From CAZOVB01 sp964583095 (GTDB lineage: Bacteria; Planctomycetota; Phycisphaerae; SM23-33): DNA of 64,000 nt. Each line of letters begins with the position of its first letter. The first letter of the stretch is position 1. A program made the translations under genes and the position numbers. The notes below the pieces were generated by a model. It searched no databases, had not been told where the DNA came from, and was given only the letters and a program-made list of their open reading frames with translations. Below, in pieces: positions 1 through 8,573 of this stretch. The stretch covers positions 1 to 64,000 of the forward strand of contig CAZOVB010000006.1 of the NCBI GenBank assembly GCA_964583095.1, in the 5' to 3' direction.

Positions 1-134
1 CCACCCCCATTCCACCCAATAGCCATCGAACGATTCACACAACGCAACCCGCTCAGGCCTTTGCATTAGCTGTTGCATATCCCGCCCAACCCGGTAGCAT
101 GGCAAAACCCGTTACCTGTCTCAGAAAGGCCAAC

Positions 135-2579
135 ATGCTCAAGCTATCCAACGAAATCGTAAAGCCGCTCGAAACCTTCACCGTCCGGGCGGATAAGCCC
201 GGAAGGATCCGCGTATTTGACGCCCAACACCGCCTCTACCATGAAACGACTGACTCGGTAGCCGACGTGGTCGCTTCGGGTGCCCTGGGCACGCACACCG
301 TGTGCCTGTGCGACGAGGAGGGCAATCGCCTGGACTCCCGAAGCCTGCGCGTGGACTGTCAGACGGAACTCCAGGAAGAGACCGGCACGTTCTCGCGCCT
401 GATGCACATGCTCAAGACGACCTTCATCCGAAAGTATGAAGGCAATCGCAATACACCCACCGACGAGAACCGCGTCTATCAGCTCCAGAGCGTCACCTCG
501 CGAGATACCGTCCATGTGCACAAGGGATCGTTGTACTTCATCGGCGGGGCCAGGGACGTAGTCGACCTTTTCGAGAAATACCAGCCTGAAGACGGAATGA
601 TCTGGGACTTCGGCATTTCCGTAACTCCCGGCGTTCCGTATCACTTCGAATGGCGCTGGGGCGAGCAGTTCTCGCTCCGAACGGCCGGGGGTAAGCTGCT
701 CTTTGCCCGCCAGCCGGTGATGAACGACCTGGAGCATATGTACATCCGGGGAATCTGGCAGTCCTGGCGGGCCACCGGGGACGATGAATGGATGAAATCG
801 AAGCTGGATTCCGCACTGAAGGCGATGAAGTTCAGCCGGGAAAGTCCGTATTTCTGGTCGGAGAAGTTTCAGCTTCTCAAGCGGCCGCTCTGTGTGGACC
901 TCTGGGACTTCCAGTCGGTCTATGACTCGGAACGGGTCGGTGGCGATCACATGGACGCCAAGCCGGGCGTGAGTGTCTACGGCGTGTTCCATGGCGACAA
1001 CACCGGCATGGCCGATGCGTGCAGCAAATTGGCCCGGATGCTGCGTTTCGCGGGTCGCGAGGACGATGCCAAAGACGCCCAGGACTTCGCCGACCACATC
1101 TATAAGCAACTGGAAGAGGTGGCCTGGAACGGGGAGTTCTACACCCACCACGTTTCGGAGGATCCGTCCTTCAAACGGGATATGGGTGTGGATGAATCCA
1201 AGCAGGTGTCGCTTTCCAACAGTTATGCCCTGAGCCGCGGAATCGGGCACGACAAGTGCGTGGCCATCATCAAGACGTATCAGCGGATCCGCGAGGAGAT
1301 GCCCGAGAGCTCCCCGGCCGAGTGGTTCGGCATATATCCGCCCTTCGAGAAGGGCTTCCACATCCCGGCCTGGTGGTACTGTAACGGCGGCGTGACGATC
1401 ATGACCGGCGGCGAACTGGCCAAGGGCGCCTTCGAGCATGGTTTCGAGGGCTACGGTGCGGACATACTCAAACGGACCGTCGAGCTCTTCAGCCCGCACG
1501 GGGATGCGTTCGTTGGCGGGCTTCGCGGCAAGGCCTTCGATCCGCCCCAACGGACCTTCCGCACGCTGGATCTGGCGGGTGTGGCCAACGCAGACCTGGT
1601 CTGCAAGCAGGGCCAGAGCCACCCGGGCTTTACCGGCGAGGTGGGAATGGACCTTCGCAACCTGCCCACGGGGCGGCAGGAGTTCGAGGACGTTCCCTTT
1701 GACATCCTCTCGGGAGACGACAACGACGGAAAGGCGATGCTCCGGATTCACCCGGATCGGCCCGGCTACGCAGCCGGCACCTGCATCGAAATCCAGGACA
1801 GGATCGGTTCGCTCTACCTGCTCCACGCTGCAAGCGGATCAGGCGTGGCCGGTGAGCTTACGTTTGTCTACGAGGACGGCAGCGAGATCAGCCGGTACAT
1901 CAAGACCGGCAGCGACGTCCTGCCGTTCTGGAACCCGTCCCGGCCACGGCAGTTCCGCCGCAAGGCCGCTTCGACCATCGTGGCCTGGGCCGGCGCCAAT
2001 GAGCGTTTCTGGCGGGTGGGCCTGACGGCTCATGGCATCAACAACCCGGCCCCGGAGAAGAAGGTCAAGTGCGTTCGGCTCGATGGCGGGAAAGACGGCG
2101 TGACCTGGCTGGTGGTGGCTGCGACGACCAGCGACGCGGAATACTTCTTCCAGCCGGATGAGACCGAACCCAGCGGCGTGCCTCCCAGATGGGGAGCCGG
2201 CGCGCTGATGTGGGCCCTGGCCGAGGGCCTTTGCGGCGCTTATGACGACGACCGCAACTTCGGCATCGCCCGGATCGCGCCCCGCTGGTCGGCTGCGGGT
2301 GTTAACGATGCTACGATGACGCTGCGGTACGTCGAGGGCGGGGGGTACATCCGCTACCGCTATCAACGCGAGGGGGACACCCTTCGTGTTCAGGCCACCG
2401 GCAACGCCCAAACGCGGAAGTTCGAGCTGCTCCTGCCCGAGAAAGCAAAGGCCAAGAAGGTTCGTCTCAACGGTCAGGACGTTGCCTTTGAAAGCCTTTT
2501 CGTCGAGGGATCCAGCTACGTCTGTGTGACAGCCGACGATGTGGCTGCTACAACACTGGAGGTGGACCTGGAGGCGTAG
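135..2579 (+). CDS. Putative alpha/alpha-barrel glycosidase-like protein
   Basis: Cytoplasmic-looking protein of 814 residues with no signal peptide. The middle (about residues 140-480) is rich in Trp/Tyr/Gly helices, with segments such as MYIRGIWQSW, DLWDFQSVYD, WFGIYPPFEKG and IPAWWYCNGG. That pattern resembles six-hairpin glycosidases and amylo-glucosidase-like enzymes. A beta-rich C-terminal part follows. I do not recognise a precise family, so substrate and catalytic residues are unassigned. The ATG at 135 is preferred over the in-frame ATG at 99 because AGAAAGG lies 5 bases upstream of it. Bases 1-134 hold no recognisable gene. The next gene begins 112 bases downstream on the same strand. 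Coding status is very likely; the glycosidase call is tentative. Confidence 0.6.
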   Translation: MLKLSNEIVKPLETFTVRADKPGRIRVFDAQHRLYHETTDSVADVVASGALGTHTVCLCDEEGNRLDSRSLRVDCQTELQEETGTFSRLMHMLKTTFIRKYEGNRNTPTDENRVYQLQSVTSRDTVHVHKGSLYFIGGARDVVDLFEKYQPEDGMIWDFGISVTPGVPYHFEWRWGEQFSLRTAGGKLLFARQPVMNDLEHMYIRGIWQSWRATGDDEWMKSKLDSALKAMKFSRESPYFWSEKFQLLKRPLCVDLWDFQSVYDSERVGGDHMDAKPGVSVYGVFHGDNTGMADACSKLARMLRFAGREDDAKDAQDFADHIYKQLEEVAWNGEFYTHHVSEDPSFKRDMGVDESKQVSLSNSYALSRGIGHDKCVAIIKTYQRIREEMPESSPAEWFGIYPPFEKGFHIPAWWYCNGGVTIMTGGELAKGAFEHGFEGYGADILKRTVELFSPHGDAFVGGLRGKAFDPPQRTFRTLDLAGVANADLVCKQGQSHPGFTGEVGMDLRNLPTGRQEFEDVPFDILSGDDNDGKAMLRIHPDRPGYAAGTCIEIQDRIGSLYLLHAASGSGVAGELTFVYEDGSEISRYIKTGSDVLPFWNPSRPRQFRRKAASTIVAWAGANERFWRVGLTAHGINNPAPEKKVKCVRLDGGKDGVTWLVVAATTSDAEYFFQPDETEPSGVPPRWGAGALMWALAEGLCGAYDDDRNFGIARIAPRWSAAGVNDATMTLRYVEGGGYIRYRYQREGDTLRVQATGNAQTRKFELLLPEKAKAKKVRLNGQDVAFESLFVEGSSYVCVTADDVAATTLEVDLEA

Positions 2580-2691
2580 CAAGACAGGTCCGGAACATCT
2601 CGACCACAGAGAGCCCGAGGGCTCAAGCCGCCCAGGACGGGTTCGGCGATGTCCAGCCTGCTGTGGCGACCTGCAGAGGAAAGTCAGGAAC

Positions 2692-5517
2692 ATGAGCCAA
2701 GAACCGTCCCAGCCTCATCCGGAGAAGCATCCGCAAACCGAGGCGACCTGGCATGCTCTGTCCCCTGCCCAGACGGCCGAGAAGCTTGGCAGTGATTCGC
2801 ACAACGGCCTGGGCGAGCACGAAGCCAAGAAGAGGCGGATCAAGTACGGCCTCAATGAGCTTCGCCCGCCCGAGACGATCCGGTGGCACGAGATTCTCCT
2901 TGAGCAGTTCAAGTCGCTGGTGGTTCTGATGCTCCTGGCCGCTACGGGCGTAGCCTTCGCGGTGGGAGACTACCTGGAGGGGGCGGGTGTGCTGATCGTC
3001 ATCCTCCTCAACGCTGTGATCGGCTTTGTGACGGAGTTTCGCGCCAACCGGGCGATGGAGGCCCTGCAGAAGCTGGGAACCAGCGAGGCGACGGTGATTC
3101 GCTCCGGGCAGCGCAAATCGGTTCCCGCTGCAGATTTGGTGCCCGGCGACGTGATTGTGGTCCAGGAGGGAGAGGCGATCCCGGCCGATGCGAGACTGGT
3201 GGAATCGGCCGAGCTTCGGGTGGAAGAATCTTCCCTGACCGGAGAGCCCGAGGCGGTGGCCAAGCATCCCGAGCCGATTGACGACGAAGAGCTGCCCCTG
3301 GCCGACCGGGCGAACATGATCTACAAATCCACCCACGTAGCCAGCGGGAACGGCCAGGCGATTGTGGTTCACACCGGCATGGCTTCGCAGATCGGTCACG
3401 TCAGCAAGCTGGTCGGGGGCATCGAAGAGACCGAAACCCCCCTTAAGCGACGGCTGGACCAACTGGGACGCAAACTCATCGTCGTCTGCCTGGGCGTGGC
3501 GCTGCTGGTCTTCCTGGCCGGCTTCCTCCAGGGGGTGGAGATCGGGCAGATGCTGCTGGCGGCGATTGCACTGGCCATTGCAGCCGTTCCGGAGGGACTG
3601 CCGGCGGTTGCGACCATCACCCTTGCAGTAGGTATGAAGCGCATGGCCCGAAAGAACGCGCTGATCCGGTCCCTTCCGGCGGTGGAAACGCTCGGTTCGG
3701 TTACGTGCATCTGTTCAGACAAGACCGGCACATTGACCCGGGGCGAGATGACCGCAAGCAAGTTGGCTCTTCCGGAGCGGGAAGTGCAGATCAGCGGCGG
3801 CGGGTATGAGCCGGAAGGAGAATTCCACGAGGCAGAGAAATCCGTGGACCCGATGGGGGATCCGCGACTCCGCGCGCTGTTGCTCACAGGGCTGCTGTGC
3901 AACAACTCGACGCTGCAGAAGGAGGAGGGCTCCTGGCAGATCAACGGGGATACCACCGAAGGCGCGCTGACGGTGGCCGGGGCCAAGGCCGGCCTGGACG
4001 CCCCGCAAACCCGACAGAAATATAAAGAGATCCGCGAGTTCGCCTTCACCAGCGAGATCATGATGATGGCCACCGTCAACGAAGGACTGGCGGAGGATTT
4101 CTCCGACGGTGCCGGCCGGATGCTCTGCGCCAAGGGCGCGCCGGACAAGGTCCTGGATTGCTGCACACGCATCTGGGGCCCTGAGGGTGTTACAGAGATG
4201 GACCCGGATACCCGCGAGAAGCTGCGAGAGGAAAACCGCAGACTCGCCGGAGAAGGGCTCCGCGTTCTGGCAGGAGCTTATCGACCTTTGGAGTCGGCCC
4301 CCGAGACGACGGAAGAAGCCTATCGCGACCTGACCTGGATCGGGCTCTTTGGCATACTCGATCCACCCCGGGATGAAGTCCGCGATACCGTGGACCTGCT
4401 CACCCGGGCGGGGATCAAGACGGTGATGATCACCGGAGATCAGCCGGCTACCGCTTTACGCATCGCATCCGAGTTGCATATTGCCCCCGAGGTGGCACCG
4501 GTGGTCACCGGCAGGGAACTCGCCCGCAACACGCCCGAGGAGTTGGCCGGTCACATCCGCGACGTGGAGGTCTTCGCCCGGGTGAGTCCCGAGCAGAAGG
4601 TCGACATCTGCAAGGCCCTACAGGCCGATGGACACATCGTGGGCATGCTCGGTGACGGGGTCAACGACGCCATCGCGCTCAAGCAGGCCGATATCGGTGT
4701 GGCCATGGGCATCAAGGGGACCGACGTCGCCAAGGAAACCGCCGAGATGCTGCTGCTGGACGATCGGTTTGCGACGGTCGGCTCGGCCATGCATCAGGGA
4801 CGTGTCATCTACGCCAATATCCACAAGTTCATCCACTATCTGTTCAGTTGCAACCTCAGCGAGATCCTGACGATGTTGCTCGCGTCGGTGCTGTTCTCGC
4901 TCACCGGCGGATGGGTTTCGCCCCTGCCCCTGCTGCCGCTTCAGATCTTGTGGCTCAATATCGTAACGGACGTATTCCCGGCCCTGTCTCTGGCGATGGA
5001 GCCGGCCGAACCGGATGTCATGGACCACCCGCCGCGCGACCCGGATGCCTCCCTTCTGGACAAACCGACGGTGATCTCGATCTTCGGTTTTTCCGGATTG
5101 ATGACGCTATCGACCTTGTCGGCCTTTGTCTTGGGGACCTGGATGCACGGCAAGGGCCAGGGCGGCGTGGGCTATCCGGTGACCATGAGCTTCATGACCT
5201 TGGCGATGACCCAGCTTTTCCACGTGTTCAACTCCCGCAACGAACATGGCCCGATGCGTGGACGCCAGTGGATCAACAATCCGTATATCCTGGGTTCGCT
5301 TGTATTGGTCACGGGCCTGCAACTTCTGGCCGTCTACGTTCCCATCTTGCAGGAGATGCTCGGCACGGTTGCCCTGGAAGCCAAAGATTGGGCATTGATC
5401 ATCCCACTTGCCCTGATGCCGCTTGTGGTCGGTCAGGCTATCCGGTGGATCCATCCGGCCGGATTGGGTCGCGCTCAAAAAGCCCCCTCCAGAGCCAGGC
5501 AGGAGCAGGCCGTATGA
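2692..5517 (+). CDS. P-type Ca2+-transporting ATPase (P2A, SERCA-like)
   Basis: ATP-driven cation export across the inner membrane, 941 residues. In order: N-terminal cation-ATPase domain, TM1-2 (about 75-112), actuator loop TGEP (183-186), TM3-4 with PEGLP (300-304), phosphorylation motif DKTGTLT with Asp343, TGD, hinge GDGVNDA and a C-terminal TM bundle. Calcium-type ligands are visible: the Glu of PEGLP, N-x-x-E in TM5 (NLSE) and N-x-x-T-D in TM6 (NIVTD). At the position of SERCA Glu908 the sequence reads MTQLF, i.e. Gln as in plasma-membrane pumps, so one Ca2+ per cycle is likely (inference). The frame is open from 2539, but the ATG at 2692 follows AGAGGA/AGGA and gives the usual N-terminus. 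Its stop overlaps the start of the next gene by ATGA. Confidence 0.93.
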   Translation: MSQEPSQPHPEKHPQTEATWHALSPAQTAEKLGSDSHNGLGEHEAKKRRIKYGLNELRPPETIRWHEILLEQFKSLVVLMLLAATGVAFAVGDYLEGAGVLIVILLNAVIGFVTEFRANRAMEALQKLGTSEATVIRSGQRKSVPAADLVPGDVIVVQEGEAIPADARLVESAELRVEESSLTGEPEAVAKHPEPIDDEELPLADRANMIYKSTHVASGNGQAIVVHTGMASQIGHVSKLVGGIEETETPLKRRLDQLGRKLIVVCLGVALLVFLAGFLQGVEIGQMLLAAIALAIAAVPEGLPAVATITLAVGMKRMARKNALIRSLPAVETLGSVTCICSDKTGTLTRGEMTASKLALPEREVQISGGGYEPEGEFHEAEKSVDPMGDPRLRALLLTGLLCNNSTLQKEEGSWQINGDTTEGALTVAGAKAGLDAPQTRQKYKEIREFAFTSEIMMMATVNEGLAEDFSDGAGRMLCAKGAPDKVLDCCTRIWGPEGVTEMDPDTREKLREENRRLAGEGLRVLAGAYRPLESAPETTEEAYRDLTWIGLFGILDPPRDEVRDTVDLLTRAGIKTVMITGDQPATALRIASELHIAPEVAPVVTGRELARNTPEELAGHIRDVEVFARVSPEQKVDICKALQADGHIVGMLGDGVNDAIALKQADIGVAMGIKGTDVAKETAEMLLLDDRFATVGSAMHQGRVIYANIHKFIHYLFSCNLSEILTMLLASVLFSLTGGWVSPLPLLPLQILWLNIVTDVFPALSLAMEPAEPDVMDHPPRDPDASLLDKPTVISIFGFSGLMTLSTLSAFVLGTWMHGKGQGGVGYPVTMSFMTLAMTQLFHVFNSRNEHGPMRGRQWINNPYILGSLVLVTGLQLLAVYVPILQEMLGTVALEAKDWALIIPLALMPLVVGQAIRWIHPAGLGRAQKAPSRARQEQAV

Positions 5518-6218
5518 ATCTTCCCGACGATCCCAAGTTGCTCAAGGGCCTGGGCATCCTGCAGCAGAAGGACGAAGCGCTTTTCACGGTGCGTCTTTGC
5601 GCGATCGGGGGCGAATGGACGTCGGAGGAGCTGGCCGCGACGGCGGATCTTGCCCGGACGCACGCCCAGGGGGCGCTGCACCTGACCGTCCGGCAGGGCA
5701 TCGAGATTCCCGACGTGCCCCGGGAGAATCTCCAACGCCTTGTCGATGCCTTGGCCCGGGAAGGGCTGACCTTCGGCGGTACGGGGCCTCGCGTGCGGGG
5801 GATTGTCGCCTGCCCCGGGGGGCGATGCCGACGAGGACTGATCGACTCGGCCGCCACCGCCCGGGCCCTGCAGGCAGCCGTGGGGCACCGACAGAACCTG
5901 CCGCATAAATTCAAGATGTCCGTCACGGGCTGTCCCAGCCGCTGCGCCAAGCCGGAAGAGAACGACCTGGGGGTCCAGGGCCTGCCCGGTGAAGGCTACC
6001 AGGTTTACGTTGGCGGGCGGATGGGGAGGAATCCATCCCTGGGCAAGCCCCTGGAGGTGGAAATCGGGGATCTGTCGAAGCTGCAGGCCGTTGCCGGCGC
6101 CTGCATCGACTGGTTCTGCGCCCATGCGCAGGGCAAACAGCGTTTCGGGGCGGTCATCGATGCGGTGGGGATCGAGTCCCTCACCGACGCCGCCGGCGAG
6201 GCAGTCGGGCGGTCCTGA
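5514..6218 (+). CDS. Small nitrite/sulfite reductase-like (sirohaem/4Fe-4S) protein
   Basis: A 234-residue protein with one ferredoxin-like half-domain (about residues 1-95; HLTVRQGIEIP resembles the sirohaem-binding Arg region). A 4Fe-4S/sirohaem domain follows with Cys100, Cys105 (ACPGGRC) and Cys140, Cys144 (TGCPSRCAK). Assimilatory enzymes have C-x5-C...C-x3-C and two copies of this fold; here the first pair is C-x4-C and there is a single copy, as in compact sulfite-reductase-like proteins of anaerobes. No extra ferredoxin cysteines are present. The ATG overlaps the TGA of the Ca2+ ATPase (ATGA), so translation is probably coupled. The physiological substrate is unknown; detoxification or assimilation of sulfite/nitrite is possible. 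The gene ends 2 bases from a convergent gene. Confidence 0.8.
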   Translation: MNLPDDPKLLKGLGILQQKDEALFTVRLCAIGGEWTSEELAATADLARTHAQGALHLTVRQGIEIPDVPRENLQRLVDALAREGLTFGGTGPRVRGIVACPGGRCRRGLIDSAATARALQAAVGHRQNLPHKFKMSVTGCPSRCAKPEENDLGVQGLPGEGYQVYVGGRMGRNPSLGKPLEVEIGDLSKLQAVAGACIDWFCAHAQGKQRFGAVIDAVGIESLTDAAGEAVGRS

Positions 6219-6220
6219 TT

Positions 6221-6700
6221 TCAGATCGGGTACCAGTCCGGGGGTTCGACGCCGTTTTCCCGGAGGATCTGTACCAACTGCCCGTAGTGGTGTCGCGTGT
6301 GGGCCAGGGCGTACATCATCCTGCCCAGGGGGGATTGGCCTTTTTCGTCCCGGGTCAGGTAGTCCTCGTTTGACATCTCCGCGTAGTGGTTGCGTGCGTA
6401 GCTGCGCACGCCCTCCAAAATGTCCAGGACCTGCCGGCGGGTCATCTCCTTGTCCGGGCCGTAGTCCGGGAAGATGTTGTGAGGCATGTCCTTTTGGTCG
6501 ATGCGCAACAGGTGTTCCAGGCTCATGCACCAGATGGTATGGTGGGCAAGGAACCGCGGCGCGGTGACGGACTCCTCCCAACCCCAGTTGCTCCGGGGAT
6601 CCTGCTGCTGCCAGAGTTCGTCGGGAAACGCCCGGATGGCGCCTTCCAGTTCCGCAAACAACTCCTCGAAATGCCCGATGACTTCTTGTCCGATCTGCAT
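6221..6700 (-). CDS. DinB/YfiT-like four-helix protein
   Basis: A 159-residue soluble protein typical in size for the DinB superfamily, which contains metal-dependent thiol transferases and many uncharacterised members. Candidate metal-binding histidines sit in the expected places: AHHTIW (His53/54) and AHTRHHYGQ (His134, His137/138). The C-terminal HxxxHxGQL-like helix is characteristic. The start at 6700 has AGGAG 8 bases upstream; the longer upstream frame lacks a supporting ribosome site. It stands alone on the minus strand, with its stop facing the reductase-like gene. Substrate unknown. Confidence 0.75.
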   Translation of the reverse strand: MQIGQEVIGHFEELFAELEGAIRAFPDELWQQQDPRSNWGWEESVTAPRFLAHHTIWCMSLEHLLRIDQKDMPHNIFPDYGPDKEMTRRQVLDILEGVRSYARNHYAEMSNEDYLTRDEKGQSPLGRMMYALAHTRHHYGQLVQILRENGVEPPDWYPI

Positions 6701-6789
6701 GGCCCGTTCTCCTGATGCCCCATTCTTCCAGGGAGCATAGCAGGTCGGGCCCGGGGGCAACAAGTCTGCGTTCTCGGGCCGAGGTCTTT

Positions 6790-8391
6790 CTACTCTCGGT
6801 CGTACCGGTAGGCTATGTCCGGGGCAGAGACGTAGAAGACATCGTTTACGAAGTCCCACGTGAAGTCGTAGTACCGATGGCTCTGGATCCACTGCTGTTT
6901 CTCGGCCACGGGGGGTGGCGGGGCGATTTTCTTCCAGGTCTCGCCCTGGTCGGTGGATTCGAAGATGCCCTCTTCCCGGCTGATGCCCACCAGGTGGGTG
7001 TCGTCCTTGCCCGGCTGGACGGCGTAGTCCAAGGCCGGCGAATCGGGAATCAACCGCCACGTCCTGCCTCGGTCGGTGCTCTTGTAGAGCCCCTTTGTCG
7101 TGTGCAGATAGGAGCGGTTCTTGTAGGTGAAAATGGTCGAGCAATTGGCTCCCTCGCGGGCGTTGACGCCCTTGAGGACGTGCGTCCAGGTCCGGCCCAT
7201 GTCGTCGCTTCGGTAGAGGCCGTCGGTAGGGTTCTCTTTCCGACCCCCAAGCGCGTAGATCCAGATTCCGTCGCCCAGGGCGCCGATGTTTTCGATACCG
7301 TCCTGTTTGGCGATCTTGCGAGGCTGATCGCCGCCGGTGGTGGAGACGACCAGGATATTGTTGTGGCGCGGCTTGGAGAAGATCGGCTTGATCTTCCCAT
7401 CAGCCTGCCAGTCAACCACGCCGAAGTCGGCGTCGGAGCCCCAGGTTTCCAGCGTCACGCCGTCCCAGCTCAGCGCCTGGTAGGCCTCACGCGGATTGAA
7501 CCCGTGGCTGCAGAAGAGCACAAAACCGGGGCCGTACGGGTTCAGGCTCCAGCCCTTGGCGACCGAAGCGTACTTGCCGCCGTCCATGCGAGTCAGCGTC
7601 CCCCCGGGGCCACCGTAGGTCCAGAGCCCCGTGGCCGACATGTTGAGGTAGACGTTTCCGCTGCGGTCGTAGAACATGCAGTTGAGTCCGCCGGTAAATC
7701 TCCCGCCCCATTTTGCGATGGGTTCTACGCCGGCACGCTGCATTTTGCGAAGGATCTCGTCGCTGATATTGACCCACTGGTTTTTCGTGTCGTTCTTGTC
7801 GAGCCAAATCGTCACGTCGGGGAAGGGCAATTCGCGGTCGGCCTTCCAGAGACGGCCCTGCTTGTCGGTGGTGTCCTGAGAGGCTCCGCAGTTGATCCGC
7901 AACGTGGCCGGGTCTCCGATAACCTCTATGGCGGTGATGCCGTGGTCGGTGGACCAGTGGAGTTTGAAATCAAAGCCGATGCGAAGCTTGCCGTCGGGTC
8001 CGACCTGAGCCTTGCAGGTTACGCTCTTGTGTTGGACCTGGCTGGGCGGGTCCTTCTTGCGGCGGGTGTAGCATTCGATGGAGTCGGTGCAGGCGGCGTT
8101 GTCGATCCGGACCTTGAAGTTGCCGGTGTTCTTGTCGCCGGCGTCGAGGTAGTGGATCACCACCTGGTAGCTGCCCTGGGGGAACTGGACCTGGTAGTAG
8201 ATCGGCAGGCGCTTGTAGATGCGGTGGACAGCCGGATCGGCATCTCCGGCCAGCTTCGTCTCGTCGGAGAGCTTCGCTCCTCCGTAGGCGGAGAAGAGAT
8301 AGCAGCCAAAGTCCCCTTGGCCTCCCCGGGCGGCGCTGAAAGCTGTAAGGATAACCGCCAGTACCGTCCAACCTCGAAGTCCTGTTATCAT
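6790..8391 (-). CDS. Secreted protein with malectin-like N-terminus and Asp-box (sialidase/BNR) repeats
   Basis: 533 residues with a signal peptide (hydrophobic 5-20, cut near AARGGQ). Residues about 25-170 are a beta-sandwich resembling malectin or carbohydrate-binding domains (YQVVIHYLDAGDKNTGNFKV). The remainder is a predicted beta-propeller with at least three Asp-box motifs: SDDMGRTW, STDRGRTW and STDQGETW. Such propellers occur in sialidases and in non-enzymatic exported proteins. No sialidase arginine triad is evident, so an enzymatic role is not claimed. The start at 8391 has AAAGGAAAGG upstream. It follows, on the same strand, the PD40/cytochrome gene after a 182-base gap, so the two may be co-transcribed surface proteins. 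Confidence 0.75.
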   Translation of the reverse strand: MITGLRGWTVLAVILTAFSAARGGQGDFGCYLFSAYGGAKLSDETKLAGDADPAVHRIYKRLPIYYQVQFPQGSYQVVIHYLDAGDKNTGNFKVRIDNAACTDSIECYTRRKKDPPSQVQHKSVTCKAQVGPDGKLRIGFDFKLHWSTDHGITAIEVIGDPATLRINCGASQDTTDKQGRLWKADRELPFPDVTIWLDKNDTKNQWVNISDEILRKMQRAGVEPIAKWGGRFTGGLNCMFYDRSGNVYLNMSATGLWTYGGPGGTLTRMDGGKYASVAKGWSLNPYGPGFVLFCSHGFNPREAYQALSWDGVTLETWGSDADFGVVDWQADGKIKPIFSKPRHNNILVVSTTGGDQPRKIAKQDGIENIGALGDGIWIYALGGRKENPTDGLYRSDDMGRTWTHVLKGVNAREGANCSTIFTYKNRSYLHTTKGLYKSTDRGRTWRLIPDSPALDYAVQPGKDDTHLVGISREEGIFESTDQGETWKKIAPPPPVAEKQQWIQSHRYYDFTWDFVNDVFYVSAPDIAYRYDRE

Positions 8392-8459
8392 TTCAGCCTT
8401 TCCTTTTCACACCTGGAGGTATCGTGCTGTAGTTGTCTGCTGTTCTGTAAAACGTTGCA

Positions 8460-8473
8460 TCCTGCCGGCAGGA
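8460..8473. repeat. 14-bp perfect palindrome in the leader of the Asp-box gene
   Basis: TCCTGCCGGCAGGA reads the same on both strands, about 70 bases upstream of the 8391 start, between two minus-strand genes. No T-run follows on either strand, so it is not an ordinary intrinsic terminator. It could be an operator or a leader hairpin; function is unproven. Confidence 0.35.
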
Positions 8474-8573
8474 CCGCAAAAAGCAAAGCAAATGAGGGAA
8501 TTACGCAGCGTGCATTCCAGGCTCGACCTTTCTTACCCGGGGGCAGGGACAAAGCATCGGTCCAGCGGGGTCT

